This document shows positions 50,541-58,759 of a stretch of 64,000 bases of DNA, one piece after another. Position 1 is the stretch's first letter; each line of letters opens with the position of its first letter. Source of the stretch: an uncultured Oscillibacter sp. (lineage in GTDB: Bacteria; Bacillota; Clostridia; Oscillospirales; Oscillospiraceae); the NCBI GenBank assembly GCA_945868085.1, contig CAMBKF010000002.1, forward strand, positions 1 through 64,000. The letters run 5' to 3'. The notes beneath the pieces are model-generated. The model made no database searches. It was given only the letters and a program-made list of their open reading frames with translations, and was not told where the DNA came from. The translations under genes were made by a program, and so were the position numbers.

Positions 50541-51019
50541 AGTATACAGCCGCCGTGATCACCGTAAGCGATAAGGGCAGCCAGGGCCTGCGGCAGGACA
50601 CCAGCGGGCCCGCCGTCCGGGCCATGCTGGAGGAGGCGGGGTTTGCCGTCACACACACCGCCATCCTGCCGGATGAAATGGAGCGGATCAGCGCGGAGCT
50701 CCGGGACTGCGCCGACCGGAGGGGCATCGACCTCATTGTGACCACCGGCGGCACGGGCCTGTCTCCCCGGGATGTGACGCCGGAGGCGACCCGGGCCGTG
50801 CTGGAGCGGGAGATCCCCGCTATCCCCGTGGCCATGTGGGTGGAGGGGCTGAAGGTCACTCCTCGGGCCATGCTGTCCCGGGCTGTGGCCGGGACCAGAG
50901 GGAGCAGCCTGCTGCTGAATCTCCCGGGGTCGGAAAAGGCGGCCCGGGAGAACCTGGGAGCCGTCATCGGTGCCCTGGAGCACGGACTGCACATGATCGC
51001 TGCCGAAGGGCATGAATGA
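50537..51019 (+). CDS. mogA: MogA/MoaB family molybdopterin adenylyltransferase
   Basis: A 160-residue MoCF protein: AAVITVSDKGSQGLRQDTSGPA near 4-25 and VTTGGTGLSPRDVTPEATRAVLE near 69-91 hold the molybdopterin-binding loops (TGGTG and D-x-T-P). It adenylylates molybdopterin before metal insertion. Translationally coupled to the IclR gene. A strong terminator follows. Confidence 0.94.
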   Translation: MKYTAAVITVSDKGSQGLRQDTSGPAVRAMLEEAGFAVTHTAILPDEMERISAELRDCADRRGIDLIVTTGGTGLSPRDVTPEATRAVLEREIPAIPVAMWVEGLKVTPRAMLSRAVAGTRGSSLLLNLPGSEKAARENLGAVIGALEHGLHMIAAEGHE

Positions 51020-51040
51020 GGGCGGAAAGCAGAGAAAAAT

Positions 51041-51080
51041 AAGAGGTCCGCAAGTCCCAAACGGGACTTGCGGACCTCTT
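51041..51080. terminator. Bidirectional terminator between mogA and the ABC permease gene
   Basis: An 18-bp perfect stem (51041-51058/51063-51080) with loop AAAC between convergent genes. Confidence 0.92.
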
Positions 51081-51098
51081 AAAGCTTTATACAGGGGG

Positions 51099-53822
51099 TC
51101 ATTCCGCGCCCTTCAGCGCCCGGTCCAGGGGAATCTTTTGAATCCGGCGGAAGTCCAGAAGCAGCACCAGCAGGTAGCCGATGAGCACAAAGGCGAACAT
51201 CTTTACATAGCCCACAGGCTCCATGCGGAAGTCGAACCAGCCGCTGTAGCTGGCCATGATGACACGCCAGGCCGTCTTCATGACGGCTGTGCCCAAAAAC
51301 ACGCTGACAGCGTCCGCCAGCACCAGGACGATGGTGGTGCTCAGCAGGTACAGGCGGGCAATTTCGCCGGTCTGGTAGCCCAGGATCTTCACCATGGAGA
51401 TGGCGTTTTCGTTCTTCTCGATGATGAGCTTGGTCAGCAGGTAGATCATCACCGCCGACAGGAGGATGCACAGATACTGGAAATAGGTCATGTAGGAGCC
51501 CATGGAGTGATCCAGCTGGTCGGCCATCTTCTGAATGTCCCGGATGGTGATGACCGTGGCCACGTTGTCCAGGTCCAGGTCTGTGAGCTCCGCATCAGAG
51601 AAGAAGCCGGAGAAGGCGTTTTCATCCTGGCCGAATGTCTCCCGGAACTCCGCAATGGGCATGAACACGGCGATGCTCTGACTGCCGTCATACAGGCCCG
51701 CGACGGTGAATTCGTAGCTCTTGTTTTCGTATTTTTCGTCCAGGGTCACGGTGTCGCCCACCTGGATGCCGTACTTGTCGCTGAAGCTTTGGGTGATATA
51801 GACCCGGCTGCCGGTGAGGTCCGCCAGGCCCGGGCAGAGGACATACCGGCTGTCCGGCTCTACACCGTATACGGAGACCTCTTCGTCCAGCACATCACTC
51901 CGGTGCAGCAGGGTCGACAGGGAGAACTTCTCCGCGCCGTCTATGGCGGTGGTGACGGCATTGCCGTCTGCATCCTCGTAGTCCTTGAGCACATACTGGT
52001 ACTTGGCGAAGATCATATTTTCGGAATTGTCCTGGTAATAGGCCAGGGTGCTGGGCATGCCTACGGCCATGGCCAGCAGGACCATGACGAAAAATACGCC
52101 CAAAAACAGGATGACATAGTTGCTCACGTTCTGGAAAATGATCCGCAGGCGGAAGCGGGCGAAAAACCGCCAGGACGGCAGGCGCACAGCCTTTTTCCGC
52201 CGGGACTTTTTCAGCTGCCGGCGAAGGAACTCCAGGGGTGTGTGACGCATCATCCGGGTGATGATGAGCAGGTTCACCACGAACATCAACACCACCGGGA
52301 TCACCGTGGTCTTGAGGAATGCCTGACCGTTCCAGATGGTTTGGTAGGTGGGGAGACTGTAGCTGTTATAGTACATGCCCACCACCACGTTCTTGAACAG
52401 CGTGTAGCCGAGAATATTACCCACTACGGCGGCCAGGAGCGTCACGATGACGGGCATGGTCAGGTAGTGGCGCGTGAGCTCCGCCCGGGTGTAGCCGGAG
52501 GCCCGGAGGGTGCCGATGGCCGGGGACTCCTTGGCAATGGTGTTGCTGATGGTCACGGCAAAGATGAAGGCGATGATCACCGTGAGGATATTCAGCAGAA
52601 CGCCGCCCATGGCTTCATCAGAGCCCATGTCGTCGGGGGCAAAATTGACGGCGGGGTTGGCGTACCGGGGCACATAGTCCTGCAGGTCGTTCTCCGCCAC
52701 AACAGTCTGTGTCAGCAGGGCCCGCATGAAGTCATCGGAGAGGGACTTTTCCGCCGTCTCGTCTGCGGGAGGCGTGACGTACCGCCAGGCGTAGGCGTAG
52801 TGGACGGACTCGTGGAGCCGGGCGAAGCCATCCTCCGTGACCAGGGCCACGTCGAACTTCAGAGCATCGAACATCAGGTCTGTGGTCTTTTCGTGGAGGG
52901 TGGAGTAGTTCACATAGGCCAGCAGGCCCACCACCTGAAATTCTTCGCCGCCTACGGTGATGGTGTCGCCCACCCGGACGCCCACGTTGTCCGCGTGCAT
53001 GCGGTCAATGGCGATCTCGTCCGCCGACGCCGGGAAGCGGCCATCCAGCAGGCAGGCCAGGTTGATGTCCTCCGTGGGGGCGTAGACGCGGACGGTGCCG
53101 TCGCTCTGGCCGTCGTTGTTGTTATCCTCCGTTTCATTGCGGAAGAAGTTCTCGTACAGGGTCACGGGGACGGGCTTGAAATCCGGGTCATTGAGCTCGT
53201 ATTTTTCCTCCGCGTCGGCGTATTTCTCGTCGATCTCGGTCTGGAGCTTATCCTGGGCCTCCTGATAGGCCGTGGCGTAGGCGTCATCATAAGCGCCGGC
53301 GTAGGCGTCGTCGTAGGCGGCTTTATAGGCCTGGTCATAGGCGGCGGGGTAAGCCTGGTCGTAGGCGGCCTGATAGGCGCCGCTGGCCTTGGCCTGGGCC
53401 ACGGCGGCGGGGAGCATGGCAGATGCCGTCTGCTGGTCCGCGCCGGAGGCTATCAGCTGCTGCAGGACCCCGGCCTGGAACTGGGCATCGAACTGCTCCC
53501 GGAAGGTGGGGTCAAACTGGGCGCGGAATTTGGCGGCAAACTCCGTTTGGAATTTGGCATCAAACTCCTTTTCAAATTCGCTCCGGAACTTCTCGTCCAG
53601 CTCCTTTTGGGCCTTGTCCAGGTAGAACTGCTTCACATCGGCCTTATCGCCGGCGGCGATGGCCGACAAAAGGGCGTCATCCGCCTGGGACTTGAGCTCG
53701 AAGTGGCCGTACTCCAGCTTGTACTTTTCGGCGCCGGAGCGGTTGGCGGACATCATGCTCTCGTTGGCCACATACATGCCCGAGACGAAGCCGATGGTCA
53801 GCACCAGGAACAGAAACACCAC
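51099..53822 (-). CDS. FtsX-like ABC transporter permease, open part after an amber codon
   Basis: A 907-residue open frame encodes a MacB/FtsX-type permease. It starts in the first membrane helix (FLFLVLTIGFVSGMYV), has a very large extracytoplasmic domain (about 30-370), three helices, a linker with a second extracytoplasmic part, and the final helices (ending at RRIQKIPLDRALKGAE). The natural start is at 53897 with GAGGTG upstream, but codon 24 is TAG (53826-53828), where family members have Tyr in RKY. Restart at GTG 53822 lacks a ribosome binding site and cuts the cytoplasmic tail. The gene may be inactive or need suppression. Its ATPase partner lies just upstream. Confidence 0.8.
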   Translation of the reverse strand: MVFLFLVLTIGFVSGMYVANESMMSANRSGAEKYKLEYGHFELKSQADDALLSAIAAGDKADVKQFYLDKAQKELDEKFRSEFEKEFDAKFQTEFAAKFRAQFDPTFREQFDAQFQAGVLQQLIASGADQQTASAMLPAAVAQAKASGAYQAAYDQAYPAAYDQAYKAAYDDAYAGAYDDAYATAYQEAQDKLQTEIDEKYADAEEKYELNDPDFKPVPVTLYENFFRNETEDNNNDGQSDGTVRVYAPTEDINLACLLDGRFPASADEIAIDRMHADNVGVRVGDTITVGGEEFQVVGLLAYVNYSTLHEKTTDLMFDALKFDVALVTEDGFARLHESVHYAYAWRYVTPPADETAEKSLSDDFMRALLTQTVVAENDLQDYVPRYANPAVNFAPDDMGSDEAMGGVLLNILTVIIAFIFAVTISNTIAKESPAIGTLRASGYTRAELTRHYLTMPVIVTLLAAVVGNILGYTLFKNVVVGMYYNSYSLPTYQTIWNGQAFLKTTVIPVVLMFVVNLLIITRMMRHTPLEFLRRQLKKSRRKKAVRLPSWRFFARFRLRIIFQNVSNYVILFLGVFFVMVLLAMAVGMPSTLAYYQDNSENMIFAKYQYVLKDYEDADGNAVTTAIDGAEKFSLSTLLHRSDVLDEEVSVYGVEPDSRYVLCPGLADLTGSRVYITQSFSDKYGIQVGDTVTLDEKYENKSYEFTVAGLYDGSQSIAVFMPIAEFRETFGQDENAFSGFFSDAELTDLDLDNVATVITIRDIQKMADQLDHSMGSYMTYFQYLCILLSAVMIYLLTKLIIEKNENAISMVKILGYQTGEIARLYLLSTTIVLVLADAVSVFLGTAVMKTAWRVIMASYSGWFDFRMEPVGYVKMFAFVLIGYLLVLLLDFRRIQKIPLDRALKGAE
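53270..53400 (-). repeat. Short tandem repeats encoding AYDxAY units in the permease
   Basis: The permease extracytoplasmic domain has about eight imperfect repeats of Ala-Tyr-Asp/Ala-x-Ala-Tyr (AAYDQAYPAAYDQAYKAAYD and so on), preceded by Phe-spaced repeats (EFDAKFQTEF, KFRAQF). The DNA is correspondingly repetitive in units of about 12-24 bp, prone to length change. Confidence 0.8.
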
Positions 53823-53825
53823 CAG

Positions 53826-53828
53826 CTA
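53826..53828 (-). other. In-frame amber codon in the permease N-terminus
   Basis: Reading on the minus strand from ATG 53897, the frame MKKKIKNPLRKRVGRELLGD continues WRK, TAG, LVVFLF. One base change (TAC to TAG) explains it. Reading-frame continuity on both sides shows that the stop is recent, a sequencing error or read through. Confidence 0.85.
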
Positions 53829-53908
53829 CTTTCGCCAATCCCCCAGCAGCTCCCGGCCCACGCGCTTTCTCAGGGGATTTTTGATCTTCTTTTTCATGTA
53901 TGCACCTC

Positions 53909-54625
53909 TTACCATTCCAGGTCGGCCGCAGAAATTTTGCGGTCGTTGCGCTCATTGCTGCGGACCTGGCCGTCCCGGAGCTTGACTACATGATCGGCCA
54001 TGCCCCGGATGGCCTCGTTATGGGTGACCATGACCACGGTGTTGCCGTACTTTTGGTTGATGTCCTCAATGAGCTTTAAAATCTCCTTGGAGGTGGCGTA
54101 ATCCAGGGCGCCGGTGGGCTCGTCGCACAGGAGAATGTCGGGATTTTTCACAATGGCCCGGCCGATGGAAACCCGCTGCTGCTGGCCGCCGGAGAGCTGA
54201 TTGGGCAGCTTATAGCGGTGCTCGTAAAGGCCCAGGGTGTGCAGCAGCTCGTCAATGTCCAGAGGGGCATCGGAGAGGTAGGCGCCGGTCTCGATGTTCT
54301 CCTTCACGTTCAGGTTGCCGATGAGGTTATACAGCTGGAACACATAGCCCAGGTGCTTGCGGCGGTACTGGGTGAGCCGCTTTTCGCTCATGTCCTGGAG
54401 CTTGTCGCCGCCGATGGAGATGTAGCCGCCGTCGGCGTTGTCGATGCCGCCGATGATGTTCAGCAGGGTGGATTTGCCGCTGCCGGAGGGGCCCAGCAGC
54501 ACGCAGATCTCCCCCTTGGCCACGGAGAAGTTCATACCCCGCAGCACCTCCTGCCGGGTCTCACCGGCGCCGTAGCCCTTTTTAAGGTCCACGATCTGCA
54601 GGAAATTTTTCTCATTGTCTGACAT
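53909..54625 (-). CDS. ABC transporter ATP-binding protein (MacB/LolD type)
   Basis: A 238-residue ATPase: Walker A GPSGSGKS near 43-50, Q-loop [18 protein letters not shown], signature [15 protein letters not shown] near 142-156, Walker [13 protein letters not shown] and H-loop [16 protein letters not shown]. It belongs to the family that pairs with FtsX-like permeases for export or mechanotransmission. It lies 11 bp upstream of the permease start on the same strand. Its promoter and operator are at 54703-54759. Confidence 0.94.
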   Translation of the reverse strand: MSDNEKNFLQIVDLKKGYGAGETRQEVLRGMNFSVAKGEICVLLGPSGSGKSTLLNIIGGIDNADGGYISIGGDKLQDMSEKRLTQYRRKHLGYVFQLYNLIGNLNVKENIETGAYLSDAPLDIDELLHTLGLYEHRYKLPNQLSGGQQQRVSIGRAIVKNPDILLCDEPTGALDYATSKEILKLIEDINQKYGNTVVMVTHNEAIRGMADHVVKLRDGQVRSNERNDRKISAADLEW

Positions 54626-54702
54626 ATACGCCTCTTTTCCGCGGGGATCGGCCCCCCGCCGTATATTTTGTTAAGGACGACTAACTACTGGGAATAAAAA
54701 AT

Positions 54703-54759
54703 AGTTAGCCGCGACTAACTTCTGGGGCAGAGTATAGCACATCAAAAAAGCAAATGCAA
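54703..54759 (-). promoter_or_regulatory. Promoter and operator of the ABC exporter operon
   Basis: Minus strand: TTGCAT (54754-54759), 17 bp, TATACT (54731-54736). Just downstream is the perfect dyad AGTTAG-N6-CTAACT (54703-54720), and another CTAACTA half site is at 54681-54687. Such dyads are typical TetR/MarR operators over a start site. No TetR or MarR gene lies inside the element. Confidence 0.72.
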
Positions 54760-54821
54760 GGGCTTTTGCGGGATTTTCATAGGAATTTGAGAGAAAAATC
54801 GCCGAAAGGATCTGCCGCGGG

Positions 54822-54868
54822 GGCCTTTACTCTGCTGCCGGCGGTTCCACATCCCACTGGATGGGTTC
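54822..54868. other. Right element junction (att site)
   Basis: Inside half: CTTTACTCTGCTGCCGGCGG (54825-54844). Shared core TCC at 54846-54848. Outside half: ACATCCCACTGG (54849-54860), whose ACTGG arm mirrors the CCAGT arm of the left junction. The stop codon that now ends the truncated deacetylase (54827-54829) lies in the element half. Confidence 0.75.
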
Positions 54869-55396
54869 CATGCCCAGGGAGCGGATGGCGGAGATGACAT
54901 GGTCGTCGTACTCACCGTAGGGGCAGCGGATCAGGGTGGGGGCGACGCCGGTTATGGCCTTGACCTTATCGTTGCAGGCGGTGACATCGGCGACGATCTG
55001 GTCGGCGGAGAGGGAATTATAATGGTCGTGGTGGTTGGAGTGGTTCATGACCTCCATGCCCGCCTCGTGCAGCGCCTGGACGGACTCGGGATATTTATCC
55101 ACCCAATCCCCCACCAGGAAGAAGGTGGCCTTGACCTGGTACTGATTCAGAATGTCGATGAGCATTTGGGTGTCCTCGTTGCCCCAGGCGGCGTCGAAGG
55201 AGATGGCGCAGTATTTCTTGCCGTCCTCATCGGGACGGTCCACACTGTAAATGGGGAGCTGGCGGGCGGCTGTGACGGCGGTGATGGCGGCGGGCACATT
55301 AACGGCACCGAAAATGGCGGCGGCGGCCAGCAGCGCACAGGCGGCCAAGGCGATGCTCTTGGGGATGAGAAAGACCCGGACAGGCTTGCGGGACAT
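54827..55396 (-). pseudogene. 5' part of an interrupted PdaB-like polysaccharide deacetylase gene
   Basis: Residues 1-183 are deacetylase: a membrane anchor (about 12-36), then NodB-domain motifs SFDAAWGNED, HSNHHDHY (metal histidines) and RCPYGEYDD, reaching MEPIQWDV at motif 4. The last six residues and the stop come from the inserted element. The FDAAWG form of motif 1 is that of the PdaB-like group, linked to spore peptidoglycan in Bacillus. Without the 93 residues at 38970-39251 it lacks the final histidine motif and is probably inactive. Rejoining gives 276 residues in frame. AAAGGTGG precedes the ATG. Confidence 0.88.
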
Positions 55397-55500
55397 ATGA
55401 ATTCCACCTTTCCTTTTTTTGCTACCCTATGCGCCCCCGGGCGGGGATATACCCCGGGACCGGGGCGGAAAAAGGGCTGTTAATTCTGGGCGCCGAGCGG

Positions 55501-55506
55501 TATAAT
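55501..55506 (+). promoter_or_regulatory. Probable -10 box of the bile salt hydrolase gene
   Basis: TATAAT lies 31 bp before the start codon; GTTAAT, 16 bp upstream, is a weak -35 candidate. Confidence 0.5.
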
Positions 55507-55536
55507 AAAGGAAAAGACCGAAAATGAGGTGCGAAT

Positions 55537-56517
55537 ATGTGTACAGCGGCAACTTACCAAACGAAGGACTTTTACATGGGCCGAAACTTAGACTATGAGT
55601 TCTCCTACGGGGAGGAGGTCACCGTGACGCCGAGAAATTATCCCTTTGTTTTTCGCCAGGGGGACGCGATGGAGTCCCACTATGCCATGATCGGCATGGC
55701 CTTTGTGGCGGAGGGGTATCCCCTTTACTATGACGCGGTGAACGAAAAAGGACTGGGCATGGCGGGGCTCAACTTCGTGGGCAACGCAGTTTACAGCGAT
55801 GGCGGGGGCGGAAAGGATGCGGCGTATGTGGCGCAGTTTGAGCTGATCCCGTGGATCCTGGGCCGGTGCGCATCGGTGCGGGAGGCAAGAGAAGCCCTGG
55901 CCGGCATGGCGCTCACGGGGACGCCCTTTTCCCCGCAGCTTCCGGCGGCGCAGCTGCACTGGATGATCGCGGACAGGGAGGCGTGCATCGTGGTGGAGGC
56001 TACGGCGGACGGGCTGCACATCTATGATGATCCCGTGGGCGTGCTGACCAATAACCCGCCGTTTCCTATGCAGCTTTTTGCCCTGAACAACTACGCCGGG
56101 GTATCCAGCAGGCAGCCGGAGGACGTATTTGCCGGGGCGCTGGGGCTGGATCTGTACAGCCGGGGCATGGGCGGCATGGGCCTGCCCGGGGATCTGTCCA
56201 GCCAGTCCCGGTTCGTCCGGGCGGCATTTACCAGGCTGAACGCCCTGTCCGGGCCGGGTGAGCGGGAGAGCGTGAGCCAGATGTTTCACATCCTGGGGTC
56301 CGTGGAGCAGCAGCGCGGCTGCTGCCAGGTGACGGACGGGGCCTATGAGATGACCCTGTACTCCGCCTGCTGGAACGCGGACCGGGGGATCTACTACTAC
56401 ACCACCTACGACAACCGGCAGATCACCGCCGTGGACATGCACCGGGAGGACCTGGACGGGGACAGGCTCATCCGCTATCCCATTGTGACGGAGGGGGAGA
56501 TCCGGCGGCAGAACTGA
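55537..56517 (+). CDS. Choloylglycine hydrolase family protein, probable bile salt hydrolase
   Basis: The 326-residue Ntn hydrolase begins MCTAA, exposing the catalytic Cys2 after removal of Met, which confirms the start. Further landmarks are Arg16 and Asp19 in MGRNLDYEF, the Asn in VLTNNPPF near 170 and the loop GLPGDLSSQSRFVRAAF with the late arginine near 225. The YSRGMGGMGLPGD form is that of bile salt hydrolases, which free bile acids from glycine or taurine. Penicillin V acylase or N-acyl amide activity cannot be excluded. GAGGTG precedes the ATG. Confidence 0.87.
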   Translation: MCTAATYQTKDFYMGRNLDYEFSYGEEVTVTPRNYPFVFRQGDAMESHYAMIGMAFVAEGYPLYYDAVNEKGLGMAGLNFVGNAVYSDGGGGKDAAYVAQFELIPWILGRCASVREAREALAGMALTGTPFSPQLPAAQLHWMIADREACIVVEATADGLHIYDDPVGVLTNNPPFPMQLFALNNYAGVSSRQPEDVFAGALGLDLYSRGMGGMGLPGDLSSQSRFVRAAFTRLNALSGPGERESVSQMFHILGSVEQQRGCCQVTDGAYEMTLYSACWNADRGIYYYTTYDNRQITAVDMHREDLDGDRLIRYPIVTEGEIRRQN

Positions 56518-56534
56518 AACGGTTTGATGGGAAA

Positions 56535-56574
56535 AACACAGAGGAGCCGCGGCGACGCCGCGGCTCCTCTGTTT
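56535..56574 (+). terminator. First terminator after the bile salt hydrolase gene
   Basis: A 15-bp stem (56539-56553/56557-56571) with loop GAC, followed by Ts. Confidence 0.85.
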
Positions 56575-56585
56575 ACAGACAGCTT

Positions 56586-56620
56586 GAACAGGAGCCGCGG
56601 CAACGCCGCGGCTCCTGTTC
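56586..56620. terminator. Second hairpin, near-copy of the first
   Basis: A 16-bp perfect stem (56586-56601/56605-56620) with loop AAC. Its GGAGCCGCGGC core is identical to the first hairpin, so the terminator is duplicated. It may also end hppA transcription from the other side. Confidence 0.75.
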
Positions 56621-56671
56621 GCTGGGGTATGTTGGGTATGCGTAAAAATTTACGCGGAGGGTAACGATGGT

Positions 56672-58759
56672 TTACAGCAGGGAATAGTTCACGATCAGGC
56701 CGGCGAACACGATGGAAACCATGCTCAGCAGCTTGATGAGGATGTTGATGGCCGGGCCGGCGGTATCCTTGAAGGGATCGCCTACGGTGTCGCCCACCAC
56801 GCCGGCTTTATGGCTGTCGCTGCCCTTGCCGCCGTAGTTGCCGGCCTCGATATACTTCTTGGCATTGTCCCACGCGCCGCCGGCGTTGGCCATGTAGATG
56901 GCCATGAGGAAGCCCGTGACGGTGGCGCCGGCCAGCAGGCCCACAACGCCCTTGAAGCCCAGGATCATACCCACCACGATGGGGGTGACCACGGCGATGA
57001 CCGTGGGCAGGACCATTTCCTTCAGGCTGGCGCGGGTACACAGATCCACGCACTTGGCGTACTCGGGATCCGCCTTGCCCTCCATGAGGCCGGCGATCTC
57101 CCGGAACTGGCGGCGGACTTCCAGCACCACGCTCTGGGCCGCGCAGCCCACGGAGTTCATGGTCAGCGCTGCGAAGATGAAGGGCAGGCATGCGCCGATG
57201 AACAGGCCCACCAGCACCACGGGGTTCATGAGAGAGAAATCCTCAAAGGTGACGGCAACGCCCACTTCCTTGACCTTTTCAATATAGGAGGCCATGAGAG
57301 CCAGGGCGGTGAGGGCGGCGGAGCCGATGGCGAAGCCCTTGCCGGTGGCGGCGGTGGTGTTGCCCAGGGAGTCCAGGGCGTCGGTGCGGGTGCGCACCTC
57401 CGGCTCCAGACCGGCCATTTCGGCGATGCCGCCGGCGTTATCGGCCACGGGGCCATAGGCGTCGGTGGCCAGGGTGATGCCCAGGGTGGAGAGCATGCCC
57501 ACGGCTGCCAGGGCGATGCCGTACAGGCCCATGCCTGTGCTGGCAGCGCCGCCGGACAGGAAGAAGGCCAGCAGGATGCAAACGGCCACGATGACGATGG
57601 GGATGGCCGTGGACAGCATGCCCAGGCCCAGACCGCCGATGATGATGGTGGCGGAGCCGGTCTGGCTCTTGCTGCTCAGCTCCTGGGTGGGTTTATAGGT
57701 GTCGGAGGTGTAGTATTCGGTGGCTTTACCGATGAGCACGCCGGCCACCAGACCGGAGAGAATGGCGACATACAGGCCCCAATGCTCGATGCCCAGCAGC
57801 GCCCAGACCAGGAAGAAGGAGATAATGGCAATGAGAATGGCGGCCAGGTTGGTGCCCCGGGACAGGGCCTTGAGCAGGGTGCGCTGGTCGGCGTTTTCAT
57901 CGGTCCTGACAAAGAAGGAGCCGATGATGGAGCAGAGAATGCCCACGGCCGCCATGACCATGGGGATGGCCATGGCCTTGAAGGCCTGGTCGGAGAAGGC
58001 GGCCACGCCCAGGGCGGAAGCGGAGATGATGGAGCCCACATAGGACTCATACAGGTCCGCGCCCATGCCGGCCACGTCGCCCACGTTGTCGCCCACGTTA
58101 TCGGCGATGACGGCGGGGTTGCGGGGGTCATCCTCGGGGATGCCCGCTTCCACCTTGCCCACCAGGTCCGCGCCCACGTCGGCGGCCTTGGTGAAGATGC
58201 CGCCGCCTACACGGGCGAACAGGGCCATGGAGCTGGCGCCCATACCGAAGGTCAGCATGGCGCTGGTGATGTCCGCCGCCTCCAGCTTGAACACAAAGCG
58301 CAGCAGCAGGAACCACACGGAGATATCCAGCAGGCCCAGGCCCACCACAGTGAAGCCCATGACGCTGCCGGCGGAGAACGCCACCCGCAGGCCCTTATTC
58401 AGGCCGTCACGGCAGGCGTTGGCGGTGCGGCAGTTGGCCTTGGTGGCAATGCGCATGCCCACAAAGCCGCTGAGACCGGAGAAAAAGCCGCCGGTCAGGA
58501 ATGCGAAGGGGACGAACCAGGTCAGCAGCTTGCAAGCCGCCATGACGCACAGCACCACGACCATGCAGGCAAAGAAGATACCCACCACGGTGTACTGCCG
58601 GCGCAGATAGGCGTTGGCGCCCTCGCGGATGGAGCGGGAGATCTTGCTCATCAGAGGGGTGCCCTCGTCGTAGCTCAGAACCCGCTTGCCGGTGATGAGC
58701 GCAAACAGCAGCGCAAGGATGGAACCGACAAAGGTCGATAATACAAGATATTTTTCCAT
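56672..58759 (-). CDS. hppA: Membrane-bound proton-translocating pyrophosphatase, K+-dependent type
   Basis: A 695-residue, roughly 16-helix protein with the pyrophosphate-binding loops [20 protein letters not shown] and [21 protein letters not shown] near 190-230 and the matching late loop around [19 protein letters not shown]. The position that separates K+-dependent from K+-independent enzymes carries Ala ([10 protein letters not shown]), which points to the K+-dependent type. It couples pyrophosphate hydrolysis to H+ (or Na+) pumping and saves energy in anaerobes. GAGAGGAAG precedes the ATG. Confidence 0.95.
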   Translation of the reverse strand: MEKYLVLSTFVGSILALLFALITGKRVLSYDEGTPLMSKISRSIREGANAYLRRQYTVVGIFFACMVVVLCVMAACKLLTWFVPFAFLTGGFFSGLSGFVGMRIATKANCRTANACRDGLNKGLRVAFSAGSVMGFTVVGLGLLDISVWFLLLRFVFKLEAADITSAMLTFGMGASSMALFARVGGGIFTKAADVGADLVGKVEAGIPEDDPRNPAVIADNVGDNVGDVAGMGADLYESYVGSIISASALGVAAFSDQAFKAMAIPMVMAAVGILCSIIGSFFVRTDENADQRTLLKALSRGTNLAAILIAIISFFLVWALLGIEHWGLYVAILSGLVAGVLIGKATEYYTSDTYKPTQELSSKSQTGSATIIIGGLGLGMLSTAIPIVIVAVCILLAFFLSGGAASTGMGLYGIALAAVGMLSTLGITLATDAYGPVADNAGGIAEMAGLEPEVRTRTDALDSLGNTTAATGKGFAIGSAALTALALMASYIEKVKEVGVAVTFEDFSLMNPVVLVGLFIGACLPFIFAALTMNSVGCAAQSVVLEVRRQFREIAGLMEGKADPEYAKCVDLCTRASLKEMVLPTVIAVVTPIVVGMILGFKGVVGLLAGATVTGFLMAIYMANAGGAWDNAKKYIEAGNYGGKGSDSHKAGVVGDTVGDPFKDTAGPAINILIKLLSMVSIVFAGLIVNYSLL

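Larger units (their letters stand above)
39253..54848. mobile_element. 15.6-kb serine-recombinase element inserted in a PdaB-like deacetylase gene
   Basis: The ends are defined by the broken gene: its two parts join in frame at a shared TCC (39250-39252 and 54846-54848). The recombinase gene and a coupled 43-codon frame lie at the left end. Cargo: zinc-ribbon protein, LysR, MATE pump, ModABC, MoeA-like, MOSC, MoaC, MoaA, IclR, MogA and an ABC exporter. The rebuilt empty site is a dyad (CCAGT, 8 bases, TC, 8 bases, ACTGG on the rejoined strand). The rebuilt element site has 22-base imperfect inverted halves (CTGCCGGCGG and CTTGCCGACAGG) around the same TC. Both features are typical of large serine integrases. 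No phage or conjugation genes are present, so mobility between cells would need help. Confidence 0.85.

Noticed and set aside
53826..53828. Pyrrolysine at the amber codon of the permease
   Set aside because: No pyl genes are in the window, the position lies in a cytoplasmic tail where relatives have Tyr, and a TAC-to-TAG mutation is simpler.
51012..53993. A 993-codon open frame on the plus strand opposite the FtsX-like permease gene
   Set aside because: Its translation is rich in His, Gly and Val with no domain. It mirrors the codon pattern of the real minus-strand permease gene.
56810..58741. A 643-codon open frame on the plus strand opposite hppA
   Set aside because: The translation is repetitive HGAGQ-type sequence, the usual antisense reading of a GC-rich membrane protein gene. 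hppA on the minus strand has full family motifs.
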